Positions 1-8,966 are shown, counted from the stretch's first letter. The stretch: DNA of 64,000 bases from Pelagimonas sp050633425 (GCF_050633425.1 NZ_JBOEGM010000020.1:371963-435962), one strand, 5' to 3'. Notes: generated by a model from the letters alone, not told the origin. Numbers and translations: made by a program.

Positions 1-5
1 CTTTC

Positions 6-833
6 ATGAATGAAAGCATGCCCGACCTATCCGACCTCGCATTGTTCCAACTTGTTGCGACAAGTTCGTCCCTCACCAACGCCGCCCAAAAGGCCGATGT
101 GCCGCTCCCGACCATGTCGCGTCGCATGGCGCATCTCGAACGCAGCACCGGGCGGCGCTTGTTTTTGCGCGGCAAGGGTGGGTTTCAGCTAACCAAAGAC
201 GGTCAGAGTTTGGCCGATGAATTGACCGGCTTGCCTGAATTGCAAAACCGCATCACCCGCTGGCTGTCCAAGACCGAGCACACCCCAGTTGTTCGGATCA
301 CCGCCGGGTTATGGACATCGCAGTTTCTCGCCCAATCCCTACCCGCCATCGCCCCGCAGACTTGGGTGCCAAGCTTTGTTCCCTCAAACGCGCAATTGGA
401 CATTGCCCGGCGCGAAGCCGACATCGGCATCCGCAATTCCGAGCCGGATCACCCGTGGTTGGCGCGTCAAAAACTGCGCAACATCACCTATGCGATCTAT
501 GCCAAATCTGATGCAGTTTCCGGTTTCGTCAGCTTGCCGGGGCACATGCCGCTCCCGCCATCGCAAGCCTGGCTCCATCGCGAATTTAGCTCCAAGATTG
601 CGCTTACAGCGACGGATATGCGGCTCTGCCTTGATCTGGCCCGTTCCGGTCACGGCCGCATTGTCCTGCCCTGCTTTATCGGCGCAAGGGACGAATTCCT
701 CACGCAACTCTCTGACCCAATTGAGGATTTGACACATGACGAATGGCTGGTCTCTCATCATGACACCCGCCATGATCCCCCCATTCGCGCCGCCTTATCA
801 GCGCTGAAAACAGCGCTGCTCTCGACCCGCTGA
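6..833 (+). CDS. LysR-family transcriptional regulator
   Basis: Predicted DNA-binding regulator of 275 residues. The N-terminal winged helix-turn-helix (about residues 8-65) has the LysR pattern: a phenylalanine-rich helix, an AA-x-A turn, then a recognition helix followed by a segment reading HLERSTGRRLF. The rest looks like a short periplasmic-binding-type effector domain. It is slightly shorter than the usual 290-310 residues, and the effector domain is only weakly typical. Either the ATG at 6 or the one at 18 could be the start; the window edge hides the upstream region. The target is unknown and no divergent partner can be seen. Confidence 0.8.
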   Translation: MNESMPDLSDLALFQLVATSSSLTNAAQKADVPLPTMSRRMAHLERSTGRRLFLRGKGGFQLTKDGQSLADELTGLPELQNRITRWLSKTEHTPVVRITAGLWTSQFLAQSLPAIAPQTWVPSFVPSNAQLDIARREADIGIRNSEPDHPWLARQKLRNITYAIYAKSDAVSGFVSLPGHMPLPPSQAWLHREFSSKIALTATDMRLCLDLARSGHGRIVLPCFIGARDEFLTQLSDPIEDLTHDEWLVSHHDTRHDPPIRAALSALKTALLSTR

Positions 834-954
834 CACCCTCCCAAGCGCTCACCCGCCGCCCTGTTCCCACTGATGTAGCCAAAACGCCCCTGTTGAATTG
901 ACAGACGGCACCGACCTTGCTACCTCCGCCGCCTTATCAATCCAAAGGACGCTC

Positions 955-1875
955 ATGGGACGCAGACGTAAGGGCCGCGACATTTCAGGTTGGCTGATCG
1001 TAGACAAACCGGCGGGGATGACCTCCACCTCGGTGGTCAACAAAGTTCGCTGGGCGATGGATGCCAAAAAGGCCGGGCATGCGGGCACCCTTGACCCCGA
1101 AGCCACCGGCGTATTGGCCGTCGCTTTGGGAGAGGCCACCAAAACCGTTCCTTATATCACGGATGCGCTCAAGGCCTACCGGTTCACTGTCGTGCTGGGG
1201 CAAGCCACCAACACCGATGATGCCGAAGGAGAGGTTATCTCCACATCCGATCTGCGCCCCACGGATGAGGACATCAAAGAAGCCCTGCATCAGTTTGTCG
1301 GCGACATCACCCAAGTGCCGCCACAGTTCTCTGCGGTGAAAATTGATGGCGAGCGGGCCTATAAACGCGCCCGTGACGGTGAAACGATGGAGATTGCAGC
1401 CCGGCCTCTGTTTGTCGAAGAGTTGGTGATGATCTCACGCCCGGACGCTGATCATGTCGAGCTTGAAATGACCTGCGGCAAAGGCGGCTACGTCCGCTCA
1501 ATTGCGCGCGATTTAGGTGAGGCGCTGGGGTGCAAAGGCCACGTGTTGCGTCTGCGCCGGATCTGGTCCGGGCCCTTTGAAACGAGCGATGGTCTGACAG
1601 TTGAACAGATCGACGAAATGGCCAAGACGCCTGCTCTGGATGCTTACCTGAAACCGCTTGAAGTCGGTTTGGATGACCTTCCCGAATTGCGCACAACCCC
1701 CGACGGGGCGGTGAAGTTGCGCAATGGCAACCCCGGACTGGTATTCGCCGCTGACGCCGAATACGGCGACGAAGCATGGGCCTCCTTAGATGGAGAACCT
1801 ATTGCGGTCGGTGTTTTCAAAGGCGGTGAGTTACACCCCAAGCGGGTCTTTGTGCGACCTGAAACGGCCGAGTAA
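955..1875 (+). CDS. truB: tRNA pseudouridine(55) synthase TruB
   Basis: Makes pseudouridine at position 55 in the T-loop of tRNAs. The 306-residue protein has the TruB hallmark GHAGTLDPEATGVL at residues 41-54, with catalytic Asp47, preceded by the WLIVDKPAGMTS segment. The ATG at 955 is chosen over an in-frame TTG at 898 because an AAAGGA ribosome-binding site lies just upstream and the protein then starts MGRRRKGRDISGW, as in relatives. Length is normal for the family. No rbfA or rpsO is visible beside it, so the context is not the classical infB operon. Confidence 0.97.
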   Translation: MGRRRKGRDISGWLIVDKPAGMTSTSVVNKVRWAMDAKKAGHAGTLDPEATGVLAVALGEATKTVPYITDALKAYRFTVVLGQATNTDDAEGEVISTSDLRPTDEDIKEALHQFVGDITQVPPQFSAVKIDGERAYKRARDGETMEIAARPLFVEELVMISRPDADHVELEMTCGKGGYVRSIARDLGEALGCKGHVLRLRRIWSGPFETSDGLTVEQIDEMAKTPALDAYLKPLEVGLDDLPELRTTPDGAVKLRNGNPGLVFAADAEYGDEAWASLDGEPIAVGVFKGGELHPKRVFVRPETAE

Positions 1876-1920
1876 CGCGTTTCAGGGGCCAGTGATCGCT
1901 TTGTGACGCGCCTGCAATCA

Positions 1921-1953
1921 GCCCGAAGCAGGCCCGAAACAGGCCCGAAACAG
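1921..1953. repeat. 11-bp tandem repeat, three copies
   Basis: Unit GCCCGAAACAG (first copy GCCCGAAGCAG) repeats three times between the convergent ends of truB and the alpha/beta hydrolase gene. It is non-coding. Confidence 0.85.
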
Positions 1954-2009
1954 GCATGCAATGGGACGGTGGGCGGGGCGCGTTTTCAAAGAAAACAGCG
2001 CCGCCCAGC

Positions 2010-2828
2010 TCACATCCGCTTGAGCCATTTTCGCAATGCGCCCACGGCCTCTGGCTCATCCAAAAATGGGATATGGCCGCGATCCGCAACCTGTACCGCG
2101 ATGGCATCCGGCCGGCGCGCCATCATTTTATCAAAGCAATCCTCAGACAATAAATCCGAATGGGCCCCTCGGATCAAACACAGCGGTAAGCCTGCCAAAA
2201 CCTCAAAAAACGGCCACAAGTCAGGCACAACCTGCGCACCATCCGCCAAAACCGCGTCACGCAGTTTTGGATCATAGGTTATGTCCAACCCATCCTCGAC
2301 CACACGGTAATGTGTCTCGGCCTCACGCTGCCAGCGTTCAACGGGCACATTGGCAAAACCAGCCATAACTTTGGGCCGTGCCGCCACGGCCTCTTCCATT
2401 GTGCCCCACACCGGTCTACGACCCAGATATGTCTTGATAACCTCTAGGCCACGATCGGCAATTTCGGGACCAATGTCATTCAGCGCGACACCCAAAAGCC
2501 GATCCTTGACCGTAGCCGCCAAGCCCATGGCAATCAGCCCCCCGCGAGAGCTGCCCAATATCGCCGCTTTTTCGATCCCTAAATGATCCAACAATTCAAC
2601 CGCATCGCGCCCCTCAACAGGGATCGAATAGGTCTCATGGGCAGCCCAGTCCGATTGCCCGCGCCCCCGGTAATCCAATCGGATAAGGCGCACGCCCTCC
2701 AACAAGGGGGCGACATAGTCAAAATCGCGGCCATTTCGGCTCAACCCCGACAGGCACAACAGCGGCAGGCCCTCGCCTTCGTCCGTATAGTACAATGAGA
2801 CACCGTCAGAACTTGTAAATCTTGGCAT
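2010..2828 (-). CDS. alpha/beta hydrolase
   Basis: Predicted cytosolic serine hydrolase of 272 residues. It shows the alpha/beta-hydrolase nucleophile elbow G-S-S-R-G (residues 92-96, Ser94), an upstream oxyanion region (CLSGLSRNG) and a C-terminal catalytic His in DRGHIPF. The substrate cannot be told from sequence. Its start codon overlaps the stop of the upstream haloacid-dehalogenase gene (TGATG), so the two are translationally coupled and probably act together, perhaps on a halogenated or esterified small acid. Confidence 0.88.
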   Translation of the reverse strand: MPRFTSSDGVSLYYTDEGEGLPLLCLSGLSRNGRDFDYVAPLLEGVRLIRLDYRGRGQSDWAAHETYSIPVEGRDAVELLDHLGIEKAAILGSSRGGLIAMGLAATVKDRLLGVALNDIGPEIADRGLEVIKTYLGRRPVWGTMEEAVAARPKVMAGFANVPVERWQREAETHYRVVEDGLDITYDPKLRDAVLADGAQVVPDLWPFFEVLAGLPLCLIRGAHSDLLSEDCFDKMMARRPDAIAVQVADRGHIPFLDEPEAVGALRKWLKRM

Positions 2829-3505
2829 CAGACGAGCTCCGGGATGGTGGTCAAATCACTTAGAACATGTGCCGGTTTACCCGGCAGCCGGTCCATGGGC
2901 AATCCGCTGCGATTGACCCACACGGTTTTGAACCCATAGCTGGCCGCATGGCCTGCGTCCCACCCGTTTGACGACACAAACAACACCTCATCTGGGGCAC
3001 AGCCAAACTCAGCCCCAACCAGATCGTAGACCTGTGACGCAGGTTTAAAAATCCCGACCTTATCCACCGATAACAGCGCATCAAAATAAAGGCCAATTCC
3101 GGCGCTATCGACAGCGCCATCCAGCATATCCTTGTTGCCATTCGACAGGATCGCGCAAGTCTTGCCCGCCGCTTTGAGATGAGCGAGCATAAACGGCACC
3201 TCCTTATAGGCGGGCAATTCCCAATACAGCGCCAACAAGCGTTCACGCAGCTCCAAATCTTCCAGCCCCGCACGTTCCATCGCCCAATCAAGCCCGTCTT
3301 TGGTCACGTCCCAAAACGGCACATAGGCCCCAGAAACGGCGCGCAACCAACTGTATTCTAACTGTTTGGCCCGCCAATCCGCAGCAATTTGCGGCCACAC
3401 CTCGGCCAACTGTTCGCGCCCGGGCTCTTGGGCTGCGACCCGCGCCGCTGCTGCGACGTCAAACAAAGTGCCATAGGCGTCAAAAACGCATGTGGTGATA
3501 GTCAT
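2828..3505 (-). CDS. haloacid dehalogenase, type II
   Basis: HAD-superfamily hydrolase of the L-2-haloacid dehalogenase type, 225 residues. Motif I is VFDAYGTLFD with nucleophile Asp9; motif II is ILSNGNKD; the late motif SSNGWDAGHAASYG is typical of 2-haloacid dehalogenases rather than phosphatases. The ATG at 3505 is preferred over a longer frame because it begins directly at the motif-I strand (MTITTCVFDAYG) and has a GGAGGAGG-like ribosome-binding site upstream. First gene of a coupled pair with the alpha/beta hydrolase. The natural substrate is not proven by sequence. Confidence 0.9.
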   Translation of the reverse strand: MTITTCVFDAYGTLFDVAAAARVAAQEPGREQLAEVWPQIAADWRAKQLEYSWLRAVSGAYVPFWDVTKDGLDWAMERAGLEDLELRERLLALYWELPAYKEVPFMLAHLKAAGKTCAILSNGNKDMLDGAVDSAGIGLYFDALLSVDKVGIFKPASQVYDLVGAEFGCAPDEVLFVSSNGWDAGHAASYGFKTVWVNRSGLPMDRLPGKPAHVLSDLTTIPELV

Positions 3506-3579
3506 TAGGGCCTCCTCCTGCGGACACGGCCCCAACCCTGACACGGAACGGCAGCAGCCGAAAGACCCAGACGCAATCG

Positions 3580-4107
3580 TTGATGTCGCAACCAAAAGGC
3601 GTGCGAACCTTCACCGATACCGATTCTGTACCAAGTTCTAAACCAAGGAGTTTTCAAAGGACGAGACATAGGGCCATTCATGGGGCCATCTGGTGGACTG
3701 AATTGATGACCCGCGACCTTCCCAAGGCGCTCGAATACTATGGCACCATGTGTGGTTGGGCGGTCGACACCATGCCCGATCCTGACGCTGACGGCCCGAC
3801 GCTGACGGCCCGACGCTGGCGGCCCGACGCTGGCGGCATGTATCATATTGCCCAAAAAGATGGCCAGCCGGTCGCCGGTTTGATGGATATCAGCGCGATG
3901 GAACAGCTCAACGGCGTGCCAGCACATTGGTTTACCTATATTGCCGTTGACGATGTCGACGCCGCAGTCGAGGCAACCGTCGCCGCAGGAGGTGAAATCC
4001 GTCGCCCTTGTTGTGACGTGCTGGGCATTGGCCGCATCGCCATTATTGCCGATCCAATCGGGGCGGCCGTGGGCATCATGTCACCTGACACTCCTGCCAA
4101 AAGCTAA
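3580..4107 (+). CDS. VOC-family (glyoxalase-like) protein with an in-frame minisatellite
   Basis: Vicinal-oxygen-chelate fold protein, 175 residues as drawn. The core shows GAIWWTELMTRDLPKALEYY, then a DGQPVAGLM strand, then HWFTYIAVDDVDAAV opening the second beta-alpha-beta-beta-beta half. Function cannot be assigned beyond small-molecule binding, lyase or resistance. The start is uncertain because residues before about 33 do not look like family sequence. A 14-bp tandem repeat inside the gene (3784-3837) is read in all three frames in turn and adds 14 residues to the first half without breaking the frame, so activity may be altered. Confidence 0.75.
   Translation: MMSQPKGVRTFTDTDSVPSSKPRSFQRTRHRAIHGAIWWTELMTRDLPKALEYYGTMCGWAVDTMPDPDADGPTLTARRWRPDAGGMYHIAQKDGQPVAGLMDISAMEQLNGVPAHWFTYIAVDDVDAAVEATVAAGGEIRRPCCDVLGIGRIAIIADPIGAAVGIMSPDTPAKS
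3784..3837. repeat. 14-bp tandem repeat, 3.9 copies, inside a CDS
   Basis: Unit GACGCTGACGGCCC occurs twice, then GACGCTGGCGGCCC once, then a 12-base partial copy. Fourteen is not a multiple of three, so successive copies are translated in different frames. Three full units (42 bp) restore the original frame. Confidence 0.9.
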
Positions 4108-4204
4108 GCCGTTTGCAATCAGTTCCGGGGTCTCATAGGGTGCGCGCCCATACGAGCCCCGGACGTTCCGGCCTCGTCCGTTCATTTTGATACACGAGGC
4201 CCTG

Positions 4205-4633
4205 ATGACACAGGCTAAATCCGGCGACACCGTTCGCATTCACTACACCGGCACTTTGGATGACGGTTCCACCTTTGACAGTTCAGCAGGCCGCGACCCG
4301 CTCGAATTCACATTGGGGTCCGGTCAAGTGATTCCAGGCTTCGACAAAGGTGTCGATGGCATGACGGTAGGTGAGAAAAAGACCATCAACATTCCCGCCG
4401 ATGACGCCTATGGTCAGCTTGATGATCGCGCCCGTCAGGCGGTTCCGCGCGAACAAATCCCCGCGGAAATTCCGCTTGAAGTTGGCATCCAGCTTCAAAT
4501 GCAATCGCCAACCGGTCAGGTTATGCCCGTCACTGTGGTTGAGATTTCCGAAACCGAAGTCACACTTGATGCCAACCACCCGCTGGCAGGCAAAGACCTG
4601 ACGTTTGAGTTGGAGCTCGTCTCGGTCGGCTGA
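4205..4633 (+). CDS. FKBP-type peptidyl-prolyl isomerase
   Basis: Catalyses cis-trans isomerisation of prolyl bonds. The 142-residue protein is a single FKBP domain: VRIHYTGTLDDGSTFDSS, then LEFTLGSGQVIPGFDKGVDGM, then the insert-in-flap region with AVPREQIP, as in SlyD/FkpB-type enzymes. No signal peptide, and no metal-binding His-rich tail of SlyD, so it is closer to FkpB. The ATG at 4205 is preferred over a TTG at 4187 because the family N-terminus starts there. The gene is followed by a repeat and a terminator, so it is monocistronic. Confidence 0.95.
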   Translation: MTQAKSGDTVRIHYTGTLDDGSTFDSSAGRDPLEFTLGSGQVIPGFDKGVDGMTVGEKKTINIPADDAYGQLDDRARQAVPREQIPAEIPLEVGIQLQMQSPTGQVMPVTVVEISETEVTLDANHPLAGKDLTFELELVSVG

Positions 4634-4642
4634 TGCCCCCGA

Positions 4643-4726
4643 TTCAAAGCCCCCGGTACAAAGCCCGTGTTTCAAAGCCCGTGTTTCAAAGCCAGCGCTT
4701 CAAAATCATAGGCTCAAAGATGTGAC
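4643..4726. repeat. 14-bp tandem repeat, six units
   Basis: Six 14-base units of consensus TTCAAAGCCCGTGT (two perfect or near-perfect copies, four degenerate) fill the space between the FKBP stop codon and its terminator. All phases are exactly 14, which implies slippage or duplication rather than chance. Confidence 0.85.
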
Positions 4727-4750
4727 AAGGCGGGGGCTTCCCCGCCTTTT
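4727..4750 (+). terminator. rho-independent terminator after the FKBP gene
   Basis: Perfect 9-bp stem AAGGCGGGG / CCCCGCCTT with a 4-base loop, followed by TTTT. It sits directly after the 14-bp repeats. Confidence 0.85.
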
Positions 4751-4841
4751 GCGTTTGTGGCCCTGTTGCATCCTACGCCTCACACGCTAAACCTTGCTCA
4801 AGACTGCGCCCAGATCGGCGTGCTAAGAGGGAGGAAACACC

Positions 4842-5630
4842 ATGCAAATTGCTAATCTGGACGGGCTGCGCCTGCACTACCACGTCGAAGGTCCCGAAAA
4901 TGGCACGCCCGTGGTGTTCGCCAACTCTCTGGGCACTGATTTTCGGATGTGGGATCCGATCATGCCGTACTTGCCGGAAGGCTTGCGTATCTTGCGCTTT
5001 GACAAACGCGGCCATGGCCTTTCGGACACCCCCGAAGGGCGTTGGTCGATGGGCAATCTGGTGCGCGACATCGAACAACTCATGGATCTCAACGGCTTCA
5101 AGAACACCATCTTTGTTGGCCTGTCGATTGGCGGGCTGATTGCCCAAGGGCTTGCTGCCAAGCGGCCGGATCTGATGCGCGCGATGGTGTTGTCCAACAC
5201 AGCAGCTAAAATCGGCACCCGCGACATGTGGGCCGAGCGGATCAAGATTATTGAAAACGGCGGGCTGGAAGCCGCAGTAGATGGCACAATGGAGCGCTGG
5301 TTTTCAGCCAAATTCCGCGACACCGAAGAGTTCCACGGCTGGCAAAACTTCCACCTGCGCACGCCTGCGCGCGGGTGGACGGGATGCGCGGACGCCATCG
5401 CCGGAACCGACTTTTTGTCCTCGACATCGGGCCTGCGTCTCCCAACCTTGGGCATTGCCGGGTCCGAAGATGGGGCCACTCCTCCTGATTTGGTTCGCGA
5501 AACAACCGCCCTTATTCCGGGGTCTGAATTTCACTTGATCAAGGGCGCGGGCCACCTGCCCTGTATCGAAGCGCCGCAAGAATATGCCGGACTGTTGACC
5601 AAGTTCTTTGCCGCGCAAGGTGTCTCCTAA
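4842..5630 (+). CDS. pcaD: 3-oxoadipate enol-lactonase PcaD
   Basis: Hydrolyses beta-ketoadipate enol-lactone to 3-oxoadipate in the protocatechuate branch of the beta-ketoadipate pathway. The 262-residue alpha/beta hydrolase has the PcaD-type N-terminus (LHYHVEGPENGTPVVFANSLGTD), nucleophile elbow GLSIGG with Ser95, the MVLSNTAAKIGT strand, and a C-terminal GAGHLPCIEAP carrying the His. A GGGAGGAAA ribosome-binding site precedes the ATG. It heads a tight run with a second hydrolase and pcaB, which supports the assignment. pcaG, pcaH and pcaC are not in the window. Confidence 0.9.
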   Translation: MQIANLDGLRLHYHVEGPENGTPVVFANSLGTDFRMWDPIMPYLPEGLRILRFDKRGHGLSDTPEGRWSMGNLVRDIEQLMDLNGFKNTIFVGLSIGGLIAQGLAAKRPDLMRAMVLSNTAAKIGTRDMWAERIKIIENGGLEAAVDGTMERWFSAKFRDTEEFHGWQNFHLRTPARGWTGCADAIAGTDFLSSTSGLRLPTLGIAGSEDGATPPDLVRETTALIPGSEFHLIKGAGHLPCIEAPQEYAGLLTKFFAAQGVS

Positions 5631-6344
5631 GTGGCGCGTTTCTTGCTGATCCATGGATCATGCCACGGCGCATGGTGTTGGCGGGATGTGATCCCGGCGT
5701 TGAACGCGCTGGGGCACGAGGCGCAGGCGATTGACCTGCCCTCTCATGGCGATGATCCAACCCCGGCGACAGATGTCACGCTCGACCTCTACGCCAACGC
5801 AATCTTGGACGCGCTGGAGAACGAGACCATTGTGGTCGGTCATTCAATGGCGGGTTTTCCGATTTCGCGGGCGGCTGAGCTGGACCCGGCAAAATTCGCC
5901 CGTCTTGTCTATTTATGCGCATATGTTCCCTGGCCAGGTCTCGGACTGGCCGATCAGCGCCGCAAGGCCCCGTACCAACCTCTGGCCGAAGCATTTCGCG
6001 TGGCACCAGATCGGGTGACCATGGGGTTTGATCCTGACATGGCGCTGGAAAAATTCTATCACGATTGCCCACAATCTCTTGAATTTGCGCTCCAAAACCT
6101 GTGTCCCCAGCCAATCCTGCCCCAAGAAACCCCTGCTGAGCTGGGCACAAATTATGCTTCCGTTCCGCGCAGTTACATCACCTGTGACGATGATCGCGCC
6201 ATTCCCCCAGAGTTTCAGCGAGAGATGGCGGCGGACATCGCGGCGGCGGATCGCCATAGCCTTCCCAGCTCTCATTCACCGTTCTTTTCGATGCCAAAGC
6301 AGCTTGCACAGCTGCTCGACCAAATCGCCCAACACACGCCCTGA
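5631..6344 (+). CDS. alpha/beta hydrolase, methylesterase/EstC-like
   Basis: 237-residue alpha/beta hydrolase of the small single-domain type. It starts MARFLLIHGSCHGAWCW (oxyanion loop), with nucleophile elbow GHSMAG (Ser72) and a C-terminal SSHSPFFSMP segment that supplies the His. This pattern is shared by plant salicylate-methyl-esterase-like and bacterial EstC-like proteins. The GTG start lies immediately after the pcaD stop, and pcaB begins 11 bases later, so it is co-transcribed with aromatic-acid genes. An ester-opening role on an aromatic precursor is an inference. Confidence 0.85.
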   Translation: MARFLLIHGSCHGAWCWRDVIPALNALGHEAQAIDLPSHGDDPTPATDVTLDLYANAILDALENETIVVGHSMAGFPISRAAELDPAKFARLVYLCAYVPWPGLGLADQRRKAPYQPLAEAFRVAPDRVTMGFDPDMALEKFYHDCPQSLEFALQNLCPQPILPQETPAELGTNYASVPRSYITCDDDRAIPPEFQREMAADIAAADRHSLPSSHSPFFSMPKQLAQLLDQIAQHTP

Positions 6345-6355
6345 CCGGAGCCCCT

Positions 6356-7681
6356 ATGCCCGCAACGCCCTTTGACAGCCTGCACCTAAGCGCCCTTTTC
6401 TCTGCCGGAGACACCACCCGCCTATTCTCGGACAGCGCCGAAATCAGGGCGATGATGCTCGTCCAGGGGTCACTGGCGTTGGCTCAGGGCGAAGCCGGCG
6501 TGATCCCACTGGACAGCGCCAAGGCCCTGCACCGCGCCAGTTTGGAACTGCAAATCGACCCGGTCGGATTGGCCGAATCCTGTGGGCAAAATGGGGTCAC
6601 CATCCCCGGATTGGTCGCCGCCTTTCGCAAAAACCTCCAGGCCCCTGAACATGGGCAATACCTCCATTGGGGCGCGACCTCGCAGGACATCCAAGACACC
6701 GGTTTGATGCTACGGATGCGCAGCGCCTTTGGGCATATGGAAACCGCGCTCACTGCCATTCTGACAGATTTGGCAACCCTCGCCGAGACCCATGCCGACA
6801 CGCCAATGGCCGCTCGAAGCTATGGGCAACACGCCACCCCCACCAGTTTTGGGGCCGTTGTTGCCAGCTGGGGCTGGCCGCTGCTTGATGCACTCAAAGG
6901 TCTCGATGATCTCAAACGCGACACCCTGCTTGTCTCGCTCTCCGGGGCGGCTGGCACCGCCTCTGTTCTGGGGCCTGACCCTGCGGCCCTGCGGGCAGCC
7001 TTGGCCGAAAAACTGGGGCTAAATGACCCGGCGCGCAGCTGGCATAGCGACCGAAGCCCGATCCTCAAACAGGTCCAGTGGATGGATCGCACCTGCACAG
7101 CTTTGGGCAAATTCGGCGAGGATCTGGTTTTGGCCACCCAGTCCGGGGTTGGTGAAGTCATCTTGGGGGGATCCGGCGGCTCCTCGACGATGCCGCAAAA
7201 ACAAAACCCGGTTGGACCGTCGGTTTTGGTGGCTCTGGCGCGCCATGTTAACGGCTTGTCCTCGACACTCCACGGCGCGGGATTGCATCAAAACCAACGT
7301 GATGGTGCCGCTTGGTTCACCGAATGGCTGACCTTTCCGCAATTGGTTCAAAGCACGGCGGCGGCACTGGCGCATGGCCGAAAGCTGGCCCAAGGGCTGT
7401 CCCCAAACCAGCAGGCCATGCAAGATGCGCTCGACAAGACCGGCGGGTTAATCTTGGCCGAAGCGCTCAGCTTTGCCTTGGCGGCAAAAATGCCCCGCCC
7501 CGAGGCGCAGGCCGAGACCAAAGCCTTGTGTATGTCGGCGCGTGACACCGGCACGTCTTTGCGCGCGTTGGCCCAAACCGCACATCCTGATTTGGCCGAC
7601 GCCCTGTTTGACACCGGCAAGCAAATGGGCAGTGCGCCCCAAGAAGCACGCAACTTTGCCCAAGCGGCCAAGACCCTGTGA
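6356..7681 (+). CDS. pcaB: 3-carboxy-cis,cis-muconate cycloisomerase PcaB
   Basis: Fumarase/aspartase-superfamily enzyme that lactonises 3-carboxy-cis,cis-muconate in protocatechuate breakdown. 441 residues. The superfamily signature GGSGGSSTMPQKQNP is at residues 271-285, and the HWGATSQDIQDTG active-site segment at about 104-116 is characteristic of PcaB and adenylosuccinate lyase relatives. GLHQNQRDGAAWFTEW after the signature favours PcaB over PurB. The stop codon overlaps the GTG of the next transporter gene. Together with pcaD it supplies two non-adjacent steps; the decarboxylase PcaC step between them is absent here. Confidence 0.92.
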   Translation: MPATPFDSLHLSALFSAGDTTRLFSDSAEIRAMMLVQGSLALAQGEAGVIPLDSAKALHRASLELQIDPVGLAESCGQNGVTIPGLVAAFRKNLQAPEHGQYLHWGATSQDIQDTGLMLRMRSAFGHMETALTAILTDLATLAETHADTPMAARSYGQHATPTSFGAVVASWGWPLLDALKGLDDLKRDTLLVSLSGAAGTASVLGPDPAALRAALAEKLGLNDPARSWHSDRSPILKQVQWMDRTCTALGKFGEDLVLATQSGVGEVILGGSGGSSTMPQKQNPVGPSVLVALARHVNGLSSTLHGAGLHQNQRDGAAWFTEWLTFPQLVQSTAAALAHGRKLAQGLSPNQQAMQDALDKTGGLILAEALSFALAAKMPRPEAQAETKALCMSARDTGTSLRALAQTAHPDLADALFDTGKQMGSAPQEARNFAQAAKTL

Positions 7682-8889
7682 AGCTTCCATTACCGGTCAT
7701 CTTCGTCCTCTTGACGGTCATGATTGATACGATGGGCGTTGGCCTGATCATGCCCGTCATGCCCGATTTGATCAAAGAGGTCACCGGTGGAAACCTGGCC
7801 AATGCGGCGCTTTGGGGGGGGGTGTTGACGGCGGCCTTTGCGGCGATGCAATTCTTGTTTGCCCCCTTCTTGGGGAGCCTCTCCGACCGCTTTGGCCGTC
7901 GCCCTGTTCTGCTTCTCTCGCTCGCCATTATGGCGGTGGACTATGTCGTCATGGCCTTCGCCGGAACCATCTGGCTTTTGCTGATCGGGCGCATCATTGG
8001 CGGCATCACCGCCGCAACCCACGCCACAGCCTCCGCCACCATGGCTGACCTCTCCGAACCGGGCAAAGAATCCGAAGGCTTTGGACTCGTCGCCGCGGCT
8101 GTTGGGCTAGGCTTTATCGCCGGGCCGCTGATTGGCGGGGCCTTGGGCGAATTTGGGACACGGGCCCCCTTCTGGGCCGCAGCCGTGCTTGCAACCGCCA
8201 ATTTGATCCTCGGCTGGGTTGTCCTGCGCGAAACCGTCACTGATGACATCCGTCGCCCGTTTGAATGGCGGCGCGCCAACCCATTTGGGTCATTCCATAT
8301 CCTGTCAAAGCTACCGGGCATCGGCCGCAGATTGGTGAGCTTTTTCCTCTACCAGTTTAGTTTTGCTGTGTACCCGGCTGTTTGGGCCTATTTCGGCAAG
8401 GCGCAATTTGGCTGGAATTCTGGCATGATCGGCCTGTCTCTCGCGTTGTTCGGCGTGTCTATGGTTTTGGTTCAAGGGGTCTTGATCCGCTCAATATTGG
8501 CCCGTTTCGGAGATCACGGCACCGCCCTGCTCGGGCTGGTCTTTTCCGCCGTGGGCTTTGGGGCATTGTCGGTCATTTCATCCGGGACGATCGCGCTGAT
8601 CCTAACCCCTTTGGCGGCGGTTGGCGCTGTGTTTTCGCCCGCGCTACAAGGCCTTATGTCCAACCAACTTGGCCCAGAGCGGCAAGGAGAGTTGCAAGGC
8701 ATCCTTGGGTCCGCCTCGGCTGTTGCGATGGCCAGCGCCCCGTTGATGATGGGATGGATTTTCGCCCATTACGCAGCCCCGGATGCCAATTGGTATTTTC
8801 CCGGTGCTCCCTTTGTCGTCTCGTTGTTTTTGACGCTTCTGGCGACGGTGCTATTCCTCGCCCCAACGTCACAAAGCCAAAAGTCGTAA
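7678..8889 (+). CDS. MFS transporter, TetA-like
   Basis: Integral membrane transporter of 403 residues with about 12 hydrophobic segments. It carries the major-facilitator motif A between helices 2 and 3 (GSLSDRFGRRPVLL) and the TetA-like N-terminus IDTMGVGLIMPVMPDL. It resembles drug:proton antiporters of the TCR/Tet group. Its GTG start overlaps the pcaB stop (GTGA), so it is translationally coupled to the aromatic genes. Export or uptake of an aromatic compound is a reasonable inference; true tetracycline efflux is not implied. Confidence 0.9.
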   Translation: MKLPLPVIFVLLTVMIDTMGVGLIMPVMPDLIKEVTGGNLANAALWGGVLTAAFAAMQFLFAPFLGSLSDRFGRRPVLLLSLAIMAVDYVVMAFAGTIWLLLIGRIIGGITAATHATASATMADLSEPGKESEGFGLVAAAVGLGFIAGPLIGGALGEFGTRAPFWAAAVLATANLILGWVVLRETVTDDIRRPFEWRRANPFGSFHILSKLPGIGRRLVSFFLYQFSFAVYPAVWAYFGKAQFGWNSGMIGLSLALFGVSMVLVQGVLIRSILARFGDHGTALLGLVFSAVGFGALSVISSGTIALILTPLAAVGAVFSPALQGLMSNQLGPERQGELQGILGSASAVAMASAPLMMGWIFAHYAAPDANWYFPGAPFVVSLFLTLLATVLFLAPTSQSQKS

Positions 8890-8966
8890 AAAGAGCTTTT
8901 GGTCGTTTTTTGGGCTTGCCCTGCCGCTGCGACGCCCACAGGCTGGACGTGTAAGAGGAGAGCCAT

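Noticed and set aside
898..954. TTG start giving a 325-residue TruB
   Set aside because: The extra 19 residues are not family-like and the ATG at 955 has a good ribosome-binding site.
1307..1777. 156-residue minus-strand frame inside truB
   Set aside because: Shadow of a real gene; composition is arginine/proline-rich from GC-rich antisense reading.
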